From DATCRE01 sp964235605 (lineage in GTDB: Bacteria; Bacteroidota; Bacteroidia; Cytophagales; Cyclobacteriaceae), in assembly GCA_964235605.1 (NCBI GenBank), contig CAXSCR010000024.1, positions 1-56,903 of the forward strand: 56,903 bases of DNA, given 5' to 3'. The stretch's first letter is position 1; each line of letters begins with the position of its first letter. Under the pieces are notes generated by a model, which was not told the origin of the DNA, did no database searches, and saw nothing but the letters and a program-made list of their open reading frames with translations. Of this stretch, positions 43,701 to 52,868 are shown piece after piece. Both the position numbers and the translations under genes were made by a program.

Positions 43701-44309
43701 ATTAAAGCTCAACGTTAACAATTAGAACTCATTACCTAATAAGATTCAAATGGATTTATTGAATTAATATGAGCTTACATAGCTATATTAAACATTATTA
43801 AGTAAGGTTTGGCTAATTTTTAAAATATGCTATACTCTTTTATAACAAAATCACAATATTCAACAAGAGTTTACCCTAAATAAAGAATACCATTTTATAA
43901 GTTCTATGTAATAGAGTCACTAAAATAGTAGTTTTTTAAGTAAAATATCTAATTTCTAAGATAAACATTACATGTGAAAATGCATTAAATATTGGTCTGT
44001 GTACCTTGAAATGGGAGTTTGATAGGAAATTAAAGTTAATACTGAATCTGTATATCTACGAATCTAATCGCAGGTGCGTGTAACAGCTGACAATGACTAT
44101 CTAATCTATAAGCGTAAAGTTTCTTCTCCACTTATATTTATGAAGTTACCTTTTGCTAGAAAATAAGTATATCTTTCGCGCCTTCTTGCCTTGGCAACTT
44201 CATAGTTTGCATATCTAACCGGTGCTGCACTATACCATTACGATGTAGAAACAAATAAGTCGCATTATTAAATAATAGCGTTTTCATTGATGACGGATGA
44301 TTTTACGCA
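43701..44309. other. Intergenic region, 609 bases, no gene
   Basis: AT-rich, with no open frame of note and no tRNA. The only feature I see is an inverted pair ATGAAGTT (44140-44147) and AACTTCAT (44196-44203) enclosing 48 bases, which could form a long-loop hairpin upstream of nothing obvious. Confidence 0.6.
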
Positions 44310-45293
44310 TTAAGAACCCAAAACAGCCTCGCCTATCTTATTCGCCCGCCTAGGCTTCAATTGTAGCACCTGAAACATCTCCTGATCTTTAACATACGCG
44401 GGGTTCGGCGTAGTCAATAACTTATCACCGGCGAAAATGCTATTAGCGCCTGCCATAAAACACAAGGCTTGCTCTTCTAAATTCATACGCACCCTGCCTG
44501 CTGAAAGGCGGACCATGGCTTTAGGCATAATGATTCGCGCAGTAGCAATCATTCTCACCATTTCCCATATCGATACCTTATCCTGATTCTCGAGCGGTGT
44601 ACCCTCTACGGGCACCAATGCATTTACTGGAACAGACTCTGGATGTTCTGGCAATGTTGCTAATGTGTGTAGCATGCCTATCCTATCCTCTTCACGCTCG
44701 CCCATTCCAATAATGCCGCCTGAACAAACTGAGATCTTCGCTTTACGTACGTTCTTAAGTGTATCCAATCTATCATTGTAAGTGCGTGTTGATATTATAT
44801 CGCTATAAAATTCTTGACTGGTGTCAAGATTATGATTGTAGGCGTAAAGGCCTGCCGCCTTCAACTTGTGAGCTTGTTCAGGTGAAAGCATACCTAATGT
44901 ACAACACACTTCCAAGCCCATAGCGTTTACGCCTTTCACCATGTCAATAACTTTATCAAAGTCACGGTTATCACGCACTTCACGCCAAGCAGCACCCATA
45001 CAGAATCGCGTACTTCCTGAGTCTTTAGCATCTTGGGCTTTCTCTAGAACTTCAGTTACCTCCATCAGTTTCTGAACCTTTACATCGGTATGATAACGCG
45101 CAGCCTGTGGACAATAAGAACAATCTTCAGGACAGCCACCTGTCTTAACAGAGAGTAGTGTACATACTTGTACTTCATTCCCCTCATTGAATTCACGATG
45201 AACAGTTGCTGCTCTATAGATTAACTCTAAAACTGGTGAGTTATAAATTTCAGTTATCTCTTCGCGTGTCCAGTTTGTGCGGATTGTAGTCAT
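44310..45293 (-). CDS. bioB: Biotin synthase
   Basis: 327 residues, radical-SAM enzyme that inserts sulfur into dethiobiotin. Cluster cysteines C54-x3-C58-x2-C61 (CPEDCSYC), GAAWREVRDNR, and YNHNLDTS with the N and D that contact substrate; the later R residue of the [2Fe-2S] cluster region RLSAGR is present. No other bio genes adjoin; it follows sppA by 21 bases. Confidence 0.97.
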   Translation of the reverse strand: MTTIRTNWTREEITEIYNSPVLELIYRAATVHREFNEGNEVQVCTLLSVKTGGCPEDCSYCPQAARYHTDVKVQKLMEVTEVLEKAQDAKDSGSTRFCMGAAWREVRDNRDFDKVIDMVKGVNAMGLEVCCTLGMLSPEQAHKLKAAGLYAYNHNLDTSQEFYSDIISTRTYNDRLDTLKNVRKAKISVCSGGIIGMGEREEDRIGMLHTLATLPEHPESVPVNALVPVEGTPLENQDKVSIWEMVRMIATARIIMPKAMVRLSAGRVRMNLEEQALCFMAGANSIFAGDKLLTTPNPAYVKDQEMFQVLQLKPRRANKIGEAVLGS

Positions 45294-45314
45294 CTTGTAT
45301 TGTTAAGCTTAGTC

Positions 45315-47075
45315 TTATTGGATTTTTATTTCGTATGGCAATCTAGCCTGTATGCCTTGATAGGATTTTATATTATTCCATTGTTGATACATGTAGTAAT
45401 AGCTACCCATCTCTTCTTTCAAAGTATTTACTCTGGCTTCTTCCTCAAATTGATCAATCACTTGCTCGAAAACTGATGGATTATACTGCGGATAAAATTT
45501 CACTTTATAATCATCAGCAACCTTAGCACTTTTAGCCGCAATATTAACTGCGTCATCAAAGCTTCCTATGATGTCTACCAAACCATTTTCCTTTGCTTGC
45601 GTGCCTGTCCAGACGCGACCAGAAGCAACTTTTTTAAGATCATCAATTGGCATCTTCCTTCCTTTTGCAGCTTTCCCTGTAAAGGTCTCATAGATCTCAT
45701 TCGTTCTGGTTTGCCAGATAGCCTTCTCTACTTCATTTAGCGGTCTGCTCATTGTTACAAGTTGACCAATCTCTCCCGTTTTAATTTCCTCAGTTGTTAT
45801 ACCAATTTTATTATTTAAAAAACCGCTCGCGTCAAAGAGCACACTAAAGATTCCAATGGATCCAGTAATGGTATTTGCTTGGGCAACAATGGTATCACAA
45901 CCCATTGCAATATAATAACCGCCAGAGGCAGCGTAATCTGACATAGAAGCAATAACAGGTTTAGTCTTCGCAGCAAGGGAAACTTCACGCCACATGGCAT
46001 CAGACGCTTGGAAACTTCCGCCCGGGGAATTGATTCGGATAACAATGGCTTTTACCTTGTCATTAAGACGAGCCTTTCTAAGATCGTCAGTAAATGTTTC
46101 TGCGCCAACAACACCTTGTCCCTTGGTCGATTTCCCAGGGAGAATTGTTCCCTCAGCTACGATAACGGCAACCTCGTTTGGTGAGTCCTTATATGATGAA
46201 ACACTTCTTTTGTACTTAGCGTATTTTATGAAATCGATATCCTTGTCATTATCAACACCTATTCTTTTTTTGATATCGTCTTTAACTTCATCAAGATAAA
46301 CTAGAGAGTCAACTAATCCATATTCCTTCGCTAACGTAGCATTTCTCACTAACATTTTATCTGATATCTCTCTAAGTTTCTCCTTCGGAATGTGTCTGGA
46401 TGCTGCAACCTGTTCAATAATATGGTTATAGATAGAATGAATCATTTCATTCATTTGTAATTTATTTGGATCGCTCATTTTTTCTAACAAGAAAGGCTCC
46501 ACTGCACTCTTAAACTCTCCTACTCTAAATACTTCTGGCTTAATTTCTAATTTATCAAATAGGCGTTTAAAAAAGGTGATCTCAGCGGTAAGTCCGTTAA
46601 ATTCCAACTCTCCTTCCGGATTAAGATATATTTTATCAGCTGAGGACGCTAGATAATACGCTGACTCCGATAACATATCGCCATATACGATCACCCATTT
46701 TCCATCGCTCTTAAAATCTATCAATGAATTGCGTATCTCTTCAATACCGGCATATCCTGCCATGGGATAACTAACATTCAAATATATTCCCTTTATTTTA
46801 GGATCTTTCTTGGCATGTTCTATAGTTCGACGCAATTGTGCTAATCCAATCGCTTTTGGTCCGGAGGAGCCTAATAAAGGGAGATTACCAAAGGGGTTTT
46901 CCTTTTCTATTTCATTAATAGGACCGTCCAGATCAAGTTCTAGCACACTTGTCTCTTTTACCTCGACTTCCTCATCGCCACTGACTGCAGCAATCGAGAA
47001 AATAATTACAAAGAGTAAGATCATCGCTACAAATGTACCGAGGCAGGAAGAGAAGAAAACTTTTAAGAAGCTCAT
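45315..47075 (-). CDS. sppA: Signal peptide peptidase SppA (67K type)
   Basis: 586 residues, membrane protease with one N-terminal anchor (about 8-31) and two tandem S49 domains. The Lys/Ser dyad is visible: K189 in VGEFKSAVEP of the first domain and S384 in DYAASGGYYIA of the second. It degrades leftover signal peptides in the membrane. Promoter box on the minus strand (47100-47093), 17 nt before the ATG. First gene of the sppA-bioB pair; divergent from folK. Confidence 0.94.
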   Translation of the reverse strand: MSFLKVFFSSCLGTFVAMILLFVIIFSIAAVSGDEEVEVKETSVLELDLDGPINEIEKENPFGNLPLLGSSGPKAIGLAQLRRTIEHAKKDPKIKGIYLNVSYPMAGYAGIEEIRNSLIDFKSDGKWVIVYGDMLSESAYYLASSADKIYLNPEGELEFNGLTAEITFFKRLFDKLEIKPEVFRVGEFKSAVEPFLLEKMSDPNKLQMNEMIHSIYNHIIEQVAASRHIPKEKLREISDKMLVRNATLAKEYGLVDSLVYLDEVKDDIKKRIGVDNDKDIDFIKYAKYKRSVSSYKDSPNEVAVIVAEGTILPGKSTKGQGVVGAETFTDDLRKARLNDKVKAIVIRINSPGGSFQASDAMWREVSLAAKTKPVIASMSDYAASGGYYIAMGCDTIVAQANTITGSIGIFSVLFDASGFLNNKIGITTEEIKTGEIGQLVTMSRPLNEVEKAIWQTRTNEIYETFTGKAAKGRKMPIDDLKKVASGRVWTGTQAKENGLVDIIGSFDDAVNIAAKSAKVADDYKVKFYPQYNPSVFEQVIDQFEEEARVNTLKEEMGSYYYMYQQWNNIKSYQGIQARLPYEIKIQ

Positions 47076-47092
47076 ACTAATAAATTAAGTTT

Positions 47093-47100
47093 CAAAAGTA
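47093..47100 (-). promoter_or_regulatory. Candidate -7 promoter box of sppA
   Basis: Minus-strand TACTTTTG, 17 nt before the ATG at 47075; matches TAnnTTTG. Confidence 0.55.
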
Positions 47101-47125
47101 AGCAATAGTCAAACGAATAAAAAAG

Positions 47126-47133
47126 TAAGTTTG
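47126..47133 (+). promoter_or_regulatory. Candidate -7 promoter box of folK
   Basis: TAAGTTTG, 16 nt before the ATG at 47150; with the sppA box it forms a compact divergent promoter pair. Confidence 0.55.
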
Positions 47134-47149
47134 CCAAGTTGATAGCTTC

Positions 47150-47629
47150 ATGAATCATAATATATTTCTTCTTCTCGGTACTAATATTGGCGACAGAGCA
47201 CTTAACCTAGAGCAGGCAATTGATGGGATAGGCAAGTTAGGGGAAGTAATTACGATCTCCGGCGTATACAAGACTGAAGCATGGGGTAAAACAGACCAGC
47301 CTGAATTTTTTAACCAAGTTATTGAAATTCAATCTTCATTTAGTCCACAAGTGCTTCTTCAAAAAATATTGAGTCTAGAAATAGAGTTAGGACGAAAGAG
47401 AATTGAAAAGTGGGGACCCCGCGTTATTGATATTGACATTTTATTATACGATAGTGAGGTTATACAAGAAGAAAATCTTAAGATCCCACATCCTGGTTTA
47501 CCATATAGGAGATTTACCCTGTTGCCTTTAAATGAAATTGCCTCATTATTCATCCATCCGGTATTTAAAAAAAACATCAACACCTTATTAAAAGAATGTG
47601 CTGATGTTTTGAAAGTAGACAAAGTTTAA
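47150..47629 (+). CDS. folK: HPPK (2-amino-4-hydroxy-6-hydroxymethyldihydropteridine pyrophosphokinase)
   Basis: 159 residues. Family motifs FLLLGTNIGDRALNLEQAI, VYKTEAWG, QPEFFNQVIEI, LLEKILSLE-type loop and the active-site GPRVIDIDILLY with the Mg2+-binding aspartates, then IPHPGLPYRRFTLLPLNEI. Folate biosynthesis, transfers pyrophosphate from ATP to the pterin. Complete. Confidence 0.96.
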   Translation: MNHNIFLLLGTNIGDRALNLEQAIDGIGKLGEVITISGVYKTEAWGKTDQPEFFNQVIEIQSSFSPQVLLQKILSLEIELGRKRIEKWGPRVIDIDILLYDSEVIQEENLKIPHPGLPYRRFTLLPLNEIASLFIHPVFKKNINTLLKECADVLKVDKV

Positions 47630-47638
47630 AGACTATTC

Positions 47639-49204
47639 TTAAATAGTTTCACTCTGTTTACGTTTCATGTTCTCTTGAGTTGCCTGCAACTCTTCCATGT
47701 TTTGACGTAGCTCTTCTTCTTGTGCTTTAAGTACTTCAGATTGCTCTTGTGACTCTCTCAGTAACTTTGAAGTTCGTTCATTAATTTTAGTAGAGTATAT
47801 AGCAGAAGCGATTACTTCGCCTGTCTTTTCTAAGAATTCAATTTCATGTTCCTGAAAACGCTCGAAGCTTGCTAACTCAAGAATAGCTTCTACCTTCTCA
47901 TTATATTTCATAGGTACAATAATTAAACTAGTAGGCGAGGCGCTGCCTAATCCGGAAGTGATATTGATATAATTCTTTGGTAATTTAGTAAGTACATTTG
48001 TAGTTCCTTCCAGGTAAGCTTGACCAACCATACCAGAACCTATATCAATTCTTTTCTCAACATGTTTCTTTTTATCAAAGGCATAGCAGGCTCTCAGCTC
48101 TAGATAATGTTCATCATCCTCTAATTCATTTAACACAAATAAACTAGATTGTTGCGCATTAATGTACTTAGACAAAAATCGCACAACTTCGTTGGATAGT
48201 TTTTCAATATTATCTTGATTTCTTCTCGCTACATCTGAGAACTTCGCCAACCCTTCGGTAGTCCATATGCGTTTTACATCGGCATCTTTCACCCTTTTCA
48301 TTTGATCTCTCATTTTGATCAAATCTCCGGCAAGATTATCTTGATTTATTGCTGCATTGGTTTCGTTTAAACCTTCCCAAGTTGCAGCATAGTTTTCTAA
48401 CGAAATCTCTTTGACAAATGATGATGCTCTTTTTAAATTTTGGATAGAACTTTTAATGATAGCTTGGGGATTGCTATCGGAAAGCTCCGTGCCAGGATCG
48501 AATATATATCGTCTATTATTTTGTTCAAAGCCGTTGAGTAACTCCCTTCTTTCACGTGCATCTCGTCTAAGTCTGAGTATAACACCAATAAGAACCGGCA
48601 AACTAAAAAGAATCAATATAACCTGAATAAAGATGTTTCTGTTTTGAGCAGCTTGATAATTATTCTGTGCTCTATGCACTAACTCATCCTCTATTGCATT
48701 TACTTTATAGAATGTCGGTGCAAAAGCGTTCCAAGTATCAAATCCTTTGTCTTCATTAAGCAAACGTAGAAATGCACCACTGCTATCCTGATCCACCATT
48801 TGCCTCATTAACTTACTATGCGCAATAAACTCATCTATTTTCAATCTGATTACAATAAACTCCTCCTTTATAGTATCCAGATGTTGTAAGGTTAATAAAG
48901 TATCAATTCTATCTAGTGTAATTTTATTATCAAATATACCGTCATTGAAAGGTTGTAGTATTTGCTGATTTTTAGTGAGTGCATAGCCACGAAGCGCTAA
49001 ATCAATTTTCCTTAAACCATTATCAAAAACGCTTTTCCAAAGGTTCTTCATTTCTTCAGTGTCTTTCCTGAGGGCGTAATTTTCAACCATCACAGAACGA
49101 TTGTAATAAGTTAACCCCGCGCTGATTATTATCAATATCATTAATACTGATAAAGAAAAGTTTATAAAATTCTCTTTTATTGACTGTATCATAACACTGT
49201 GCAT
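47639..49204 (-). CDS. Membrane sensor with GAF domain, no output domain
   Basis: 521 residues. Two membrane helices (about 16-36 and 195-215) flank a helical sensor region like CHASE3 (DNGLRKIDLALRGYALTKNQ). A coiled segment follows, then a GAF domain (about 330-470; GSGMVGQAYLEGT) and a coiled-coil tail QEEELRQNMEELQATQENMK. In related Cytophagales proteins this tail often leads into PAS and kinase or phosphatase domains; here the protein stops. Perhaps a partner-dependent sensor or truncated. No kinase gene adjoins. Confidence 0.78.
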   Translation of the reverse strand: MHSVMIQSIKENFINFSLSVLMILIIISAGLTYYNRSVMVENYALRKDTEEMKNLWKSVFDNGLRKIDLALRGYALTKNQQILQPFNDGIFDNKITLDRIDTLLTLQHLDTIKEEFIVIRLKIDEFIAHSKLMRQMVDQDSSGAFLRLLNEDKGFDTWNAFAPTFYKVNAIEDELVHRAQNNYQAAQNRNIFIQVILILFSLPVLIGVILRLRRDARERRELLNGFEQNNRRYIFDPGTELSDSNPQAIIKSSIQNLKRASSFVKEISLENYAATWEGLNETNAAINQDNLAGDLIKMRDQMKRVKDADVKRIWTTEGLAKFSDVARRNQDNIEKLSNEVVRFLSKYINAQQSSLFVLNELEDDEHYLELRACYAFDKKKHVEKRIDIGSGMVGQAYLEGTTNVLTKLPKNYINITSGLGSASPTSLIIVPMKYNEKVEAILELASFERFQEHEIEFLEKTGEVIASAIYSTKINERTSKLLRESQEQSEVLKAQEEELRQNMEELQATQENMKRKQSETI

Positions 49205-49392
49205 TTAGTCTCCGCCGGAAGGTAGTAGCCAAAGACCCCAAGCCATTTAAGTTATATTTTTTTTTTAGATTCTACAAATTAGTAGCACCAGCCTAGTAAA
49301 TAAAACCGCTTGTTTGTTCCTAAATGCAAACCTGTTGCATGCATTTATCGCGTAAGTTTAAGTACTGAAATAACACATTATAAGATCACACT

Positions 49393-50289
49393 ATGGGGCA
49401 CCATCATCATCATTCGCATTACGATCACCATGAAAGCACCAATAACCTGTCTATAGCGTTTTGGTTGAATACAATATTCGCGATAATAGAAGTTTTCGGT
49501 GGGCTTTACACGAATAGCGTCGCAATTCTATCAGATGCGCTTCATGACTTTGGCGACAGTCTTTCATTAGGTACTGCGTATTATTTTCAAAAGAAATCAC
49601 AAAAAATGCGCGATCAAACTTATTCTTATGGCTATAAGCGATTTTCACTTTTGGGCGCATTTATAAACTCAATAATTCTTGTTGTCGGTTCGGTGTTTGT
49701 CATTCAAGAAGCAATTAAAAGATTAGCAGTTCCAGAACAGGCAGATGCTAAGGGAATGATTGTATTTGCCGTGCTTGGTATAACCGTAAATACAATTGCC
49801 ATGCTCCGTCTTCGAAAAGGTAACTCTGTCAATGAACGTGTTGTTTCCTTGCACTTCATAGAAGATATAATGGGGTGGGCAGCTGTACTGATTGGGAGCA
49901 TTGTTATGTTGTTTTTTGATGTGCCAATGCTAGATCCAATATTATCAATCTGCATCTCTGGCTATATTCTCATTAATATATTTAAAAATCTTCGCTATGC
50001 CTTTCGGATCATTCTTCAAGCTATTCCAGAAAATATTGACGTTGAGGCAATCAGAAAGCAAATCCTTAATATAAAAAATGTTAAAAATTTACATGATGTA
50101 CATACATGGAGTATGGATGGTTTGTACAATGTCATGACAATTCATGTTGTTCTTCACGAGGAAACTACATTAAGAGCTGCAAATGAAATTAAAGATAAAA
50201 TCAGGCATAGCTTACACCATCTTAACATTCAACACTTGACTATAGAAACCGAAACGGAAGACCATCAGTGTGATCTGAAAGACTGTTGA
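49393..50289 (+). CDS. CDF-family zinc/cation efflux transporter
   Basis: 298 residues, six membrane helices (about 20-235). A natural histidine-rich start (GHHHHHSHYDHH) and a His/Asp-rich C-terminus. Transport-site residues H51 and D55 (HDFGD) in helix 2 and H-x3-D (HFIED, near 160) in helix 5 are conserved. The cytosolic C-terminal domain (LHDVHTWSMDGL) is standard. Exchanges Zn2+ or a related metal for H+. The gene stands alone. Confidence 0.94.
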   Translation: MGHHHHHSHYDHHESTNNLSIAFWLNTIFAIIEVFGGLYTNSVAILSDALHDFGDSLSLGTAYYFQKKSQKMRDQTYSYGYKRFSLLGAFINSIILVVGSVFVIQEAIKRLAVPEQADAKGMIVFAVLGITVNTIAMLRLRKGNSVNERVVSLHFIEDIMGWAAVLIGSIVMLFFDVPMLDPILSICISGYILINIFKNLRYAFRIILQAIPENIDVEAIRKQILNIKNVKNLHDVHTWSMDGLYNVMTIHVVLHEETTLRAANEIKDKIRHSLHHLNIQHLTIETETEDHQCDLKDC

Positions 50290-50309
50290 TTAATAATTTA
50301 ATGGACAAA

Positions 50310-51656
50310 CTAATTTTTATGGGCTACTAAGTCTTCTTTGCGTGTCTTTAATTTTTGAACAATAAATTCACCTAAGGCACGACCTTGCTTAACACCGTTT
50401 TCAACTGCCGGCCGATAATGTATACCGCCATACATTCTACTTATAGCTGCTTCTTCAGAAGCGTGAATAAAAGATCTAAAACTTCTGGCAGGCATTCCAA
50501 ATTCCATTTCAGTTGAATCAGTAAAAGCAAATTCATCCCCAAATAATTTGGTTAAAGTAACTGCTGATGCGCTCGAGATGACACTATGACCACTTGTATA
50601 TTCAGGAAATGGCGGTGTTTGCAATAGGGGCGTCCAAGCTTCATCTATATATTGATTAATATATGTCTCAGGCCGAATTACCTTACTTCGATATTTCTCG
50701 TCCCAACATGCAATAAACCCGTCGACTAATGAAACAGCAACCCGAACATAGGCTTCCGCTGATTGCCCCAAATCCGCTTTTGCTTTTTTACAAGCAACAT
50801 GCGTAATATTCATCCAATGACCCCCAGGTGAAATTTTCTTTGTGGCAAACATAACATGACCCTTAACATTCATAACAAAAGGATTACAATCCCAAAAGCT
50901 CGCAATCTGTTGCTGCTCTCCAGTAAGATTTTTTCCCATTTCATAAACCTCAATAGCTTCATTATAAAATTGACTTTCTTTGTTTATTGAAAAATCTGTT
51001 GGTCTCAGCGGTTTAAACTGTTGTGCAGAGTCTACTATAAAACAGCGAATTTTGTTCCAATGCGGTTCAACAGCATCCATATATGCTGGCGGTGTAGGTT
51101 TCCATGTCGGGGCATCGTCTTGAATGCTATATTTAGGAAAGGATCTTGACTGCTTATAATTGTCTTTTGAAGACCAAGCCAATACGTGATCCGCTATTTG
51201 AGTGCCATAGGCTATCGATCGATCAAACACATCATCAGGCATTCCCGTTTCTTTAAATTCATTCATCATACCCTTATAGAAAACATCCATTTTATCCTCA
51301 GAAAAAACCAAGGTTTTACCCACTTTAAGCATAGCCTGTACTGAACATAAAGTGAAGCAGTATACTTTACCGTACTCTGGTTTAGGAACTGTTTCAAGAC
51401 CATGAAGTTGTCCTGCTAATGTTATGTATCTGAGATCCTGGTTAATTGCAGCTTCGTATCCAGCGACACTGATATAAGTATAAATTCTGCTCGCTACTGG
51501 CGGTGAGAAGATATCATGTACAATTACGTCAGTAACTTGTTTCACTGAACGATGGAGAAATTCAGGATTTTCTGCTTTTGTTTTCCATGCATCATTTTCT
51601 GAACACGACGTGAAAAATAAAATTAAATTAAGAAGTAAAAGAAAAGAATTTTTCAT
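50310..51656 (-). CDS. Vanadium-haloperoxidase-like PAP2-superfamily lipoprotein
   Basis: 448 residues. Lipoprotein signal (lipobox FTSC, C18) and an all-helical PAP2-type core. The vanadate/phosphate-site motifs are K-x6-R-P in KYRSKVIRP, TSGHS, and SRMYGGIHYRPA with catalytic histidine. The usual aspartate four residues after that histidine is alanine here. Known relatives are haloperoxidases or acid phosphatases; the altered residue makes the specific activity uncertain. Likely periplasmic. A TATTTTTG box on the minus strand (51726-51719) lies about 60 bases upstream. Confidence 0.82.
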   Translation of the reverse strand: MKNSFLLLLNLILFFTSCSENDAWKTKAENPEFLHRSVKQVTDVIVHDIFSPPVASRIYTYISVAGYEAAINQDLRYITLAGQLHGLETVPKPEYGKVYCFTLCSVQAMLKVGKTLVFSEDKMDVFYKGMMNEFKETGMPDDVFDRSIAYGTQIADHVLAWSSKDNYKQSRSFPKYSIQDDAPTWKPTPPAYMDAVEPHWNKIRCFIVDSAQQFKPLRPTDFSINKESQFYNEAIEVYEMGKNLTGEQQQIASFWDCNPFVMNVKGHVMFATKKISPGGHWMNITHVACKKAKADLGQSAEAYVRVAVSLVDGFIACWDEKYRSKVIRPETYINQYIDEAWTPLLQTPPFPEYTSGHSVISSASAVTLTKLFGDEFAFTDSTEMEFGMPARSFRSFIHASEEAAISRMYGGIHYRPAVENGVKQGRALGEFIVQKLKTRKEDLVAHKN

Positions 51657-52009
51657 AGGGGTTACTGCGTATTATGATCAATTTTTAAAGTTATGGTACT
51701 CATCCAGATTAATTTTCCCAAAAATACACATTCATTTTTTAGCGAGGTTAAAAAATCATATGTTCATTGGACCGATAGTTAGAGGCTACACTTTCAAATA
51801 AGTTTCCCTGTTTCCGATGGGTGAATAGTCCAGAATTTGAAGTAGATAACTTTCCTTTTCTAATAACTTTAAGCGAGTATGGGCAACATAAGAACACCGG
51901 TGTTAGCTACAGGTAGCAATTTCGAGAACAATATCGTAACGCATTAGTTAAAATTCAAGGATAAAGAACTGCTAGCAAAGCCCATTGATTGCTCTACAGG
52001 TATAAACAC
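51657..52009. other. Intergenic region (353 bases) between haloperoxidase and SGNH genes
   Basis: No gene seen. It contains the probable haloperoxidase promoter (TATTTTTG, minus strand, 51726-51719) near its left end; the rest is unremarkable. Confidence 0.5.
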
Positions 52010-52723
52010 TCAATTAACTACATAGTCATTGATTATATTCTTCCACAGCAGATACCCACTACCATTGATGTGAATTCCATCAGTTGTCAGGTCTTCCCTT
52101 AACATACCTGCAGGGTTGAGAAAAGGAGTATACAGATCAATGTAGACCACATTATACTCTTTAGCAAGTTTTTCAATTTCCAAATTAAGCTGCTTAATCT
52201 CATCGTTCGTTCTGCGGTGGTTTCTTAATTTGTTATTAATGGGTAACACACTTTGAAGATATAACTTTGTGTCTGGAGACTTTTGTCGCAACGACATAAC
52301 CATTTTTCTGAAATTATTCATAATGTATTCGATGCTTCTGTTTTTTCCGAGATCATTGATGCCATCCATTATAAAGATCTTATCTGCTTTTCTATTTATC
52401 ACTTCATCCAACCTTAATAAAATTCTATCGGTGTCATCACCTCCTATTCCTCTATTTATACATCTGTCATTGAAAAGCTCCGCCCATTGCCCTCTATACG
52501 TTATGCTATTTCCTAAAAATATAATTTCATTTTCTCTATCCGGAAGAAGATTAAATTGTGAAACCATGTCTATATACTCAATGCCGTTGTTAGCTCTTTC
52601 CAACCTGATAAGTAAATATTTTATTCCTCCCACTTTTTGGAGAAATGCAACGCCAGAGATAAGCACAAGCACATTTAATCCGAGGGATACGCCTAACGAG
52701 ATGTATAATATTTTTTTTGACAT
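52010..52723 (-). CDS. Membrane-anchored SGNH/GDSL hydrolase
   Basis: 237 residues. N-terminal membrane helix (about 5-26), then block I FLGNSIT (nucleophile S73), block II GIGGD, block III GINDLGKN (N123), and block V DGIHINGSGY with the catalytic Asp and His. The fold acts on acyl esters; surface polysaccharide or peptidoglycan deacetylation is possible. ATG 52723 has a TAGCTTTG box 17 nt upstream, which decides it over a longer in-frame version (52771). Confidence 0.87.
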   Translation of the reverse strand: MSKKILYISLGVSLGLNVLVLISGVAFLQKVGGIKYLLIRLERANNGIEYIDMVSQFNLLPDRENEIIFLGNSITYRGQWAELFNDRCINRGIGGDDTDRILLRLDEVINRKADKIFIMDGINDLGKNRSIEYIMNNFRKMVMSLRQKSPDTKLYLQSVLPINNKLRNHRRTNDEIKQLNLEIEKLAKEYNVVYIDLYTPFLNPAGMLREDLTTDGIHINGSGYLLWKNIINDYVVN

Positions 52724-52740
52724 GAATTGCACTTTATCGG

Positions 52741-52748
52741 CAAAGCTA
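52741..52748 (-). promoter_or_regulatory. Candidate -7 promoter box of the SGNH hydrolase
   Basis: Minus-strand TAGCTTTG, ending 17 nt before the ATG at 52723; matches TAnnTTTG. Confidence 0.55.
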
Positions 52749-52813
52749 CAAAAAGCTCCTTCGATTAACATAAAAGACTTTGATATTTGTTTTATTTTAG
52801 AAAGTATATAAAG

Positions 52814-52848
52814 AAAAAAGGAGAACGTGAATTACATTCTCCTTTTGC
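52814..52848 (-). terminator. Rho-independent terminator of rpoD
   Basis: Stem AAAAGGAGAA / TTCTCCTTTT (10 bp) with an 11-base loop; T run on the minus strand. About 20 bases after the rpoD stop. Works possibly both ways. Confidence 0.88.
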
Positions 52849-52868
52849 AAAAGCTTTTATATAACCTA

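Noticed and set aside
44140..44203. Inverted repeat ATGAAGTT / AACTTCAT in the intergenic region before bioB's end
   Set aside because: Eight-base arms with a 48-base loop can arise by chance in AT-rich DNA.
49393..49440. Histidine-rich N-terminus of the CDF transporter, which looks like an engineered His tag
   Set aside because: CDF proteins often begin with His-rich stretches; the irregular spacing with Y, D and S is natural.
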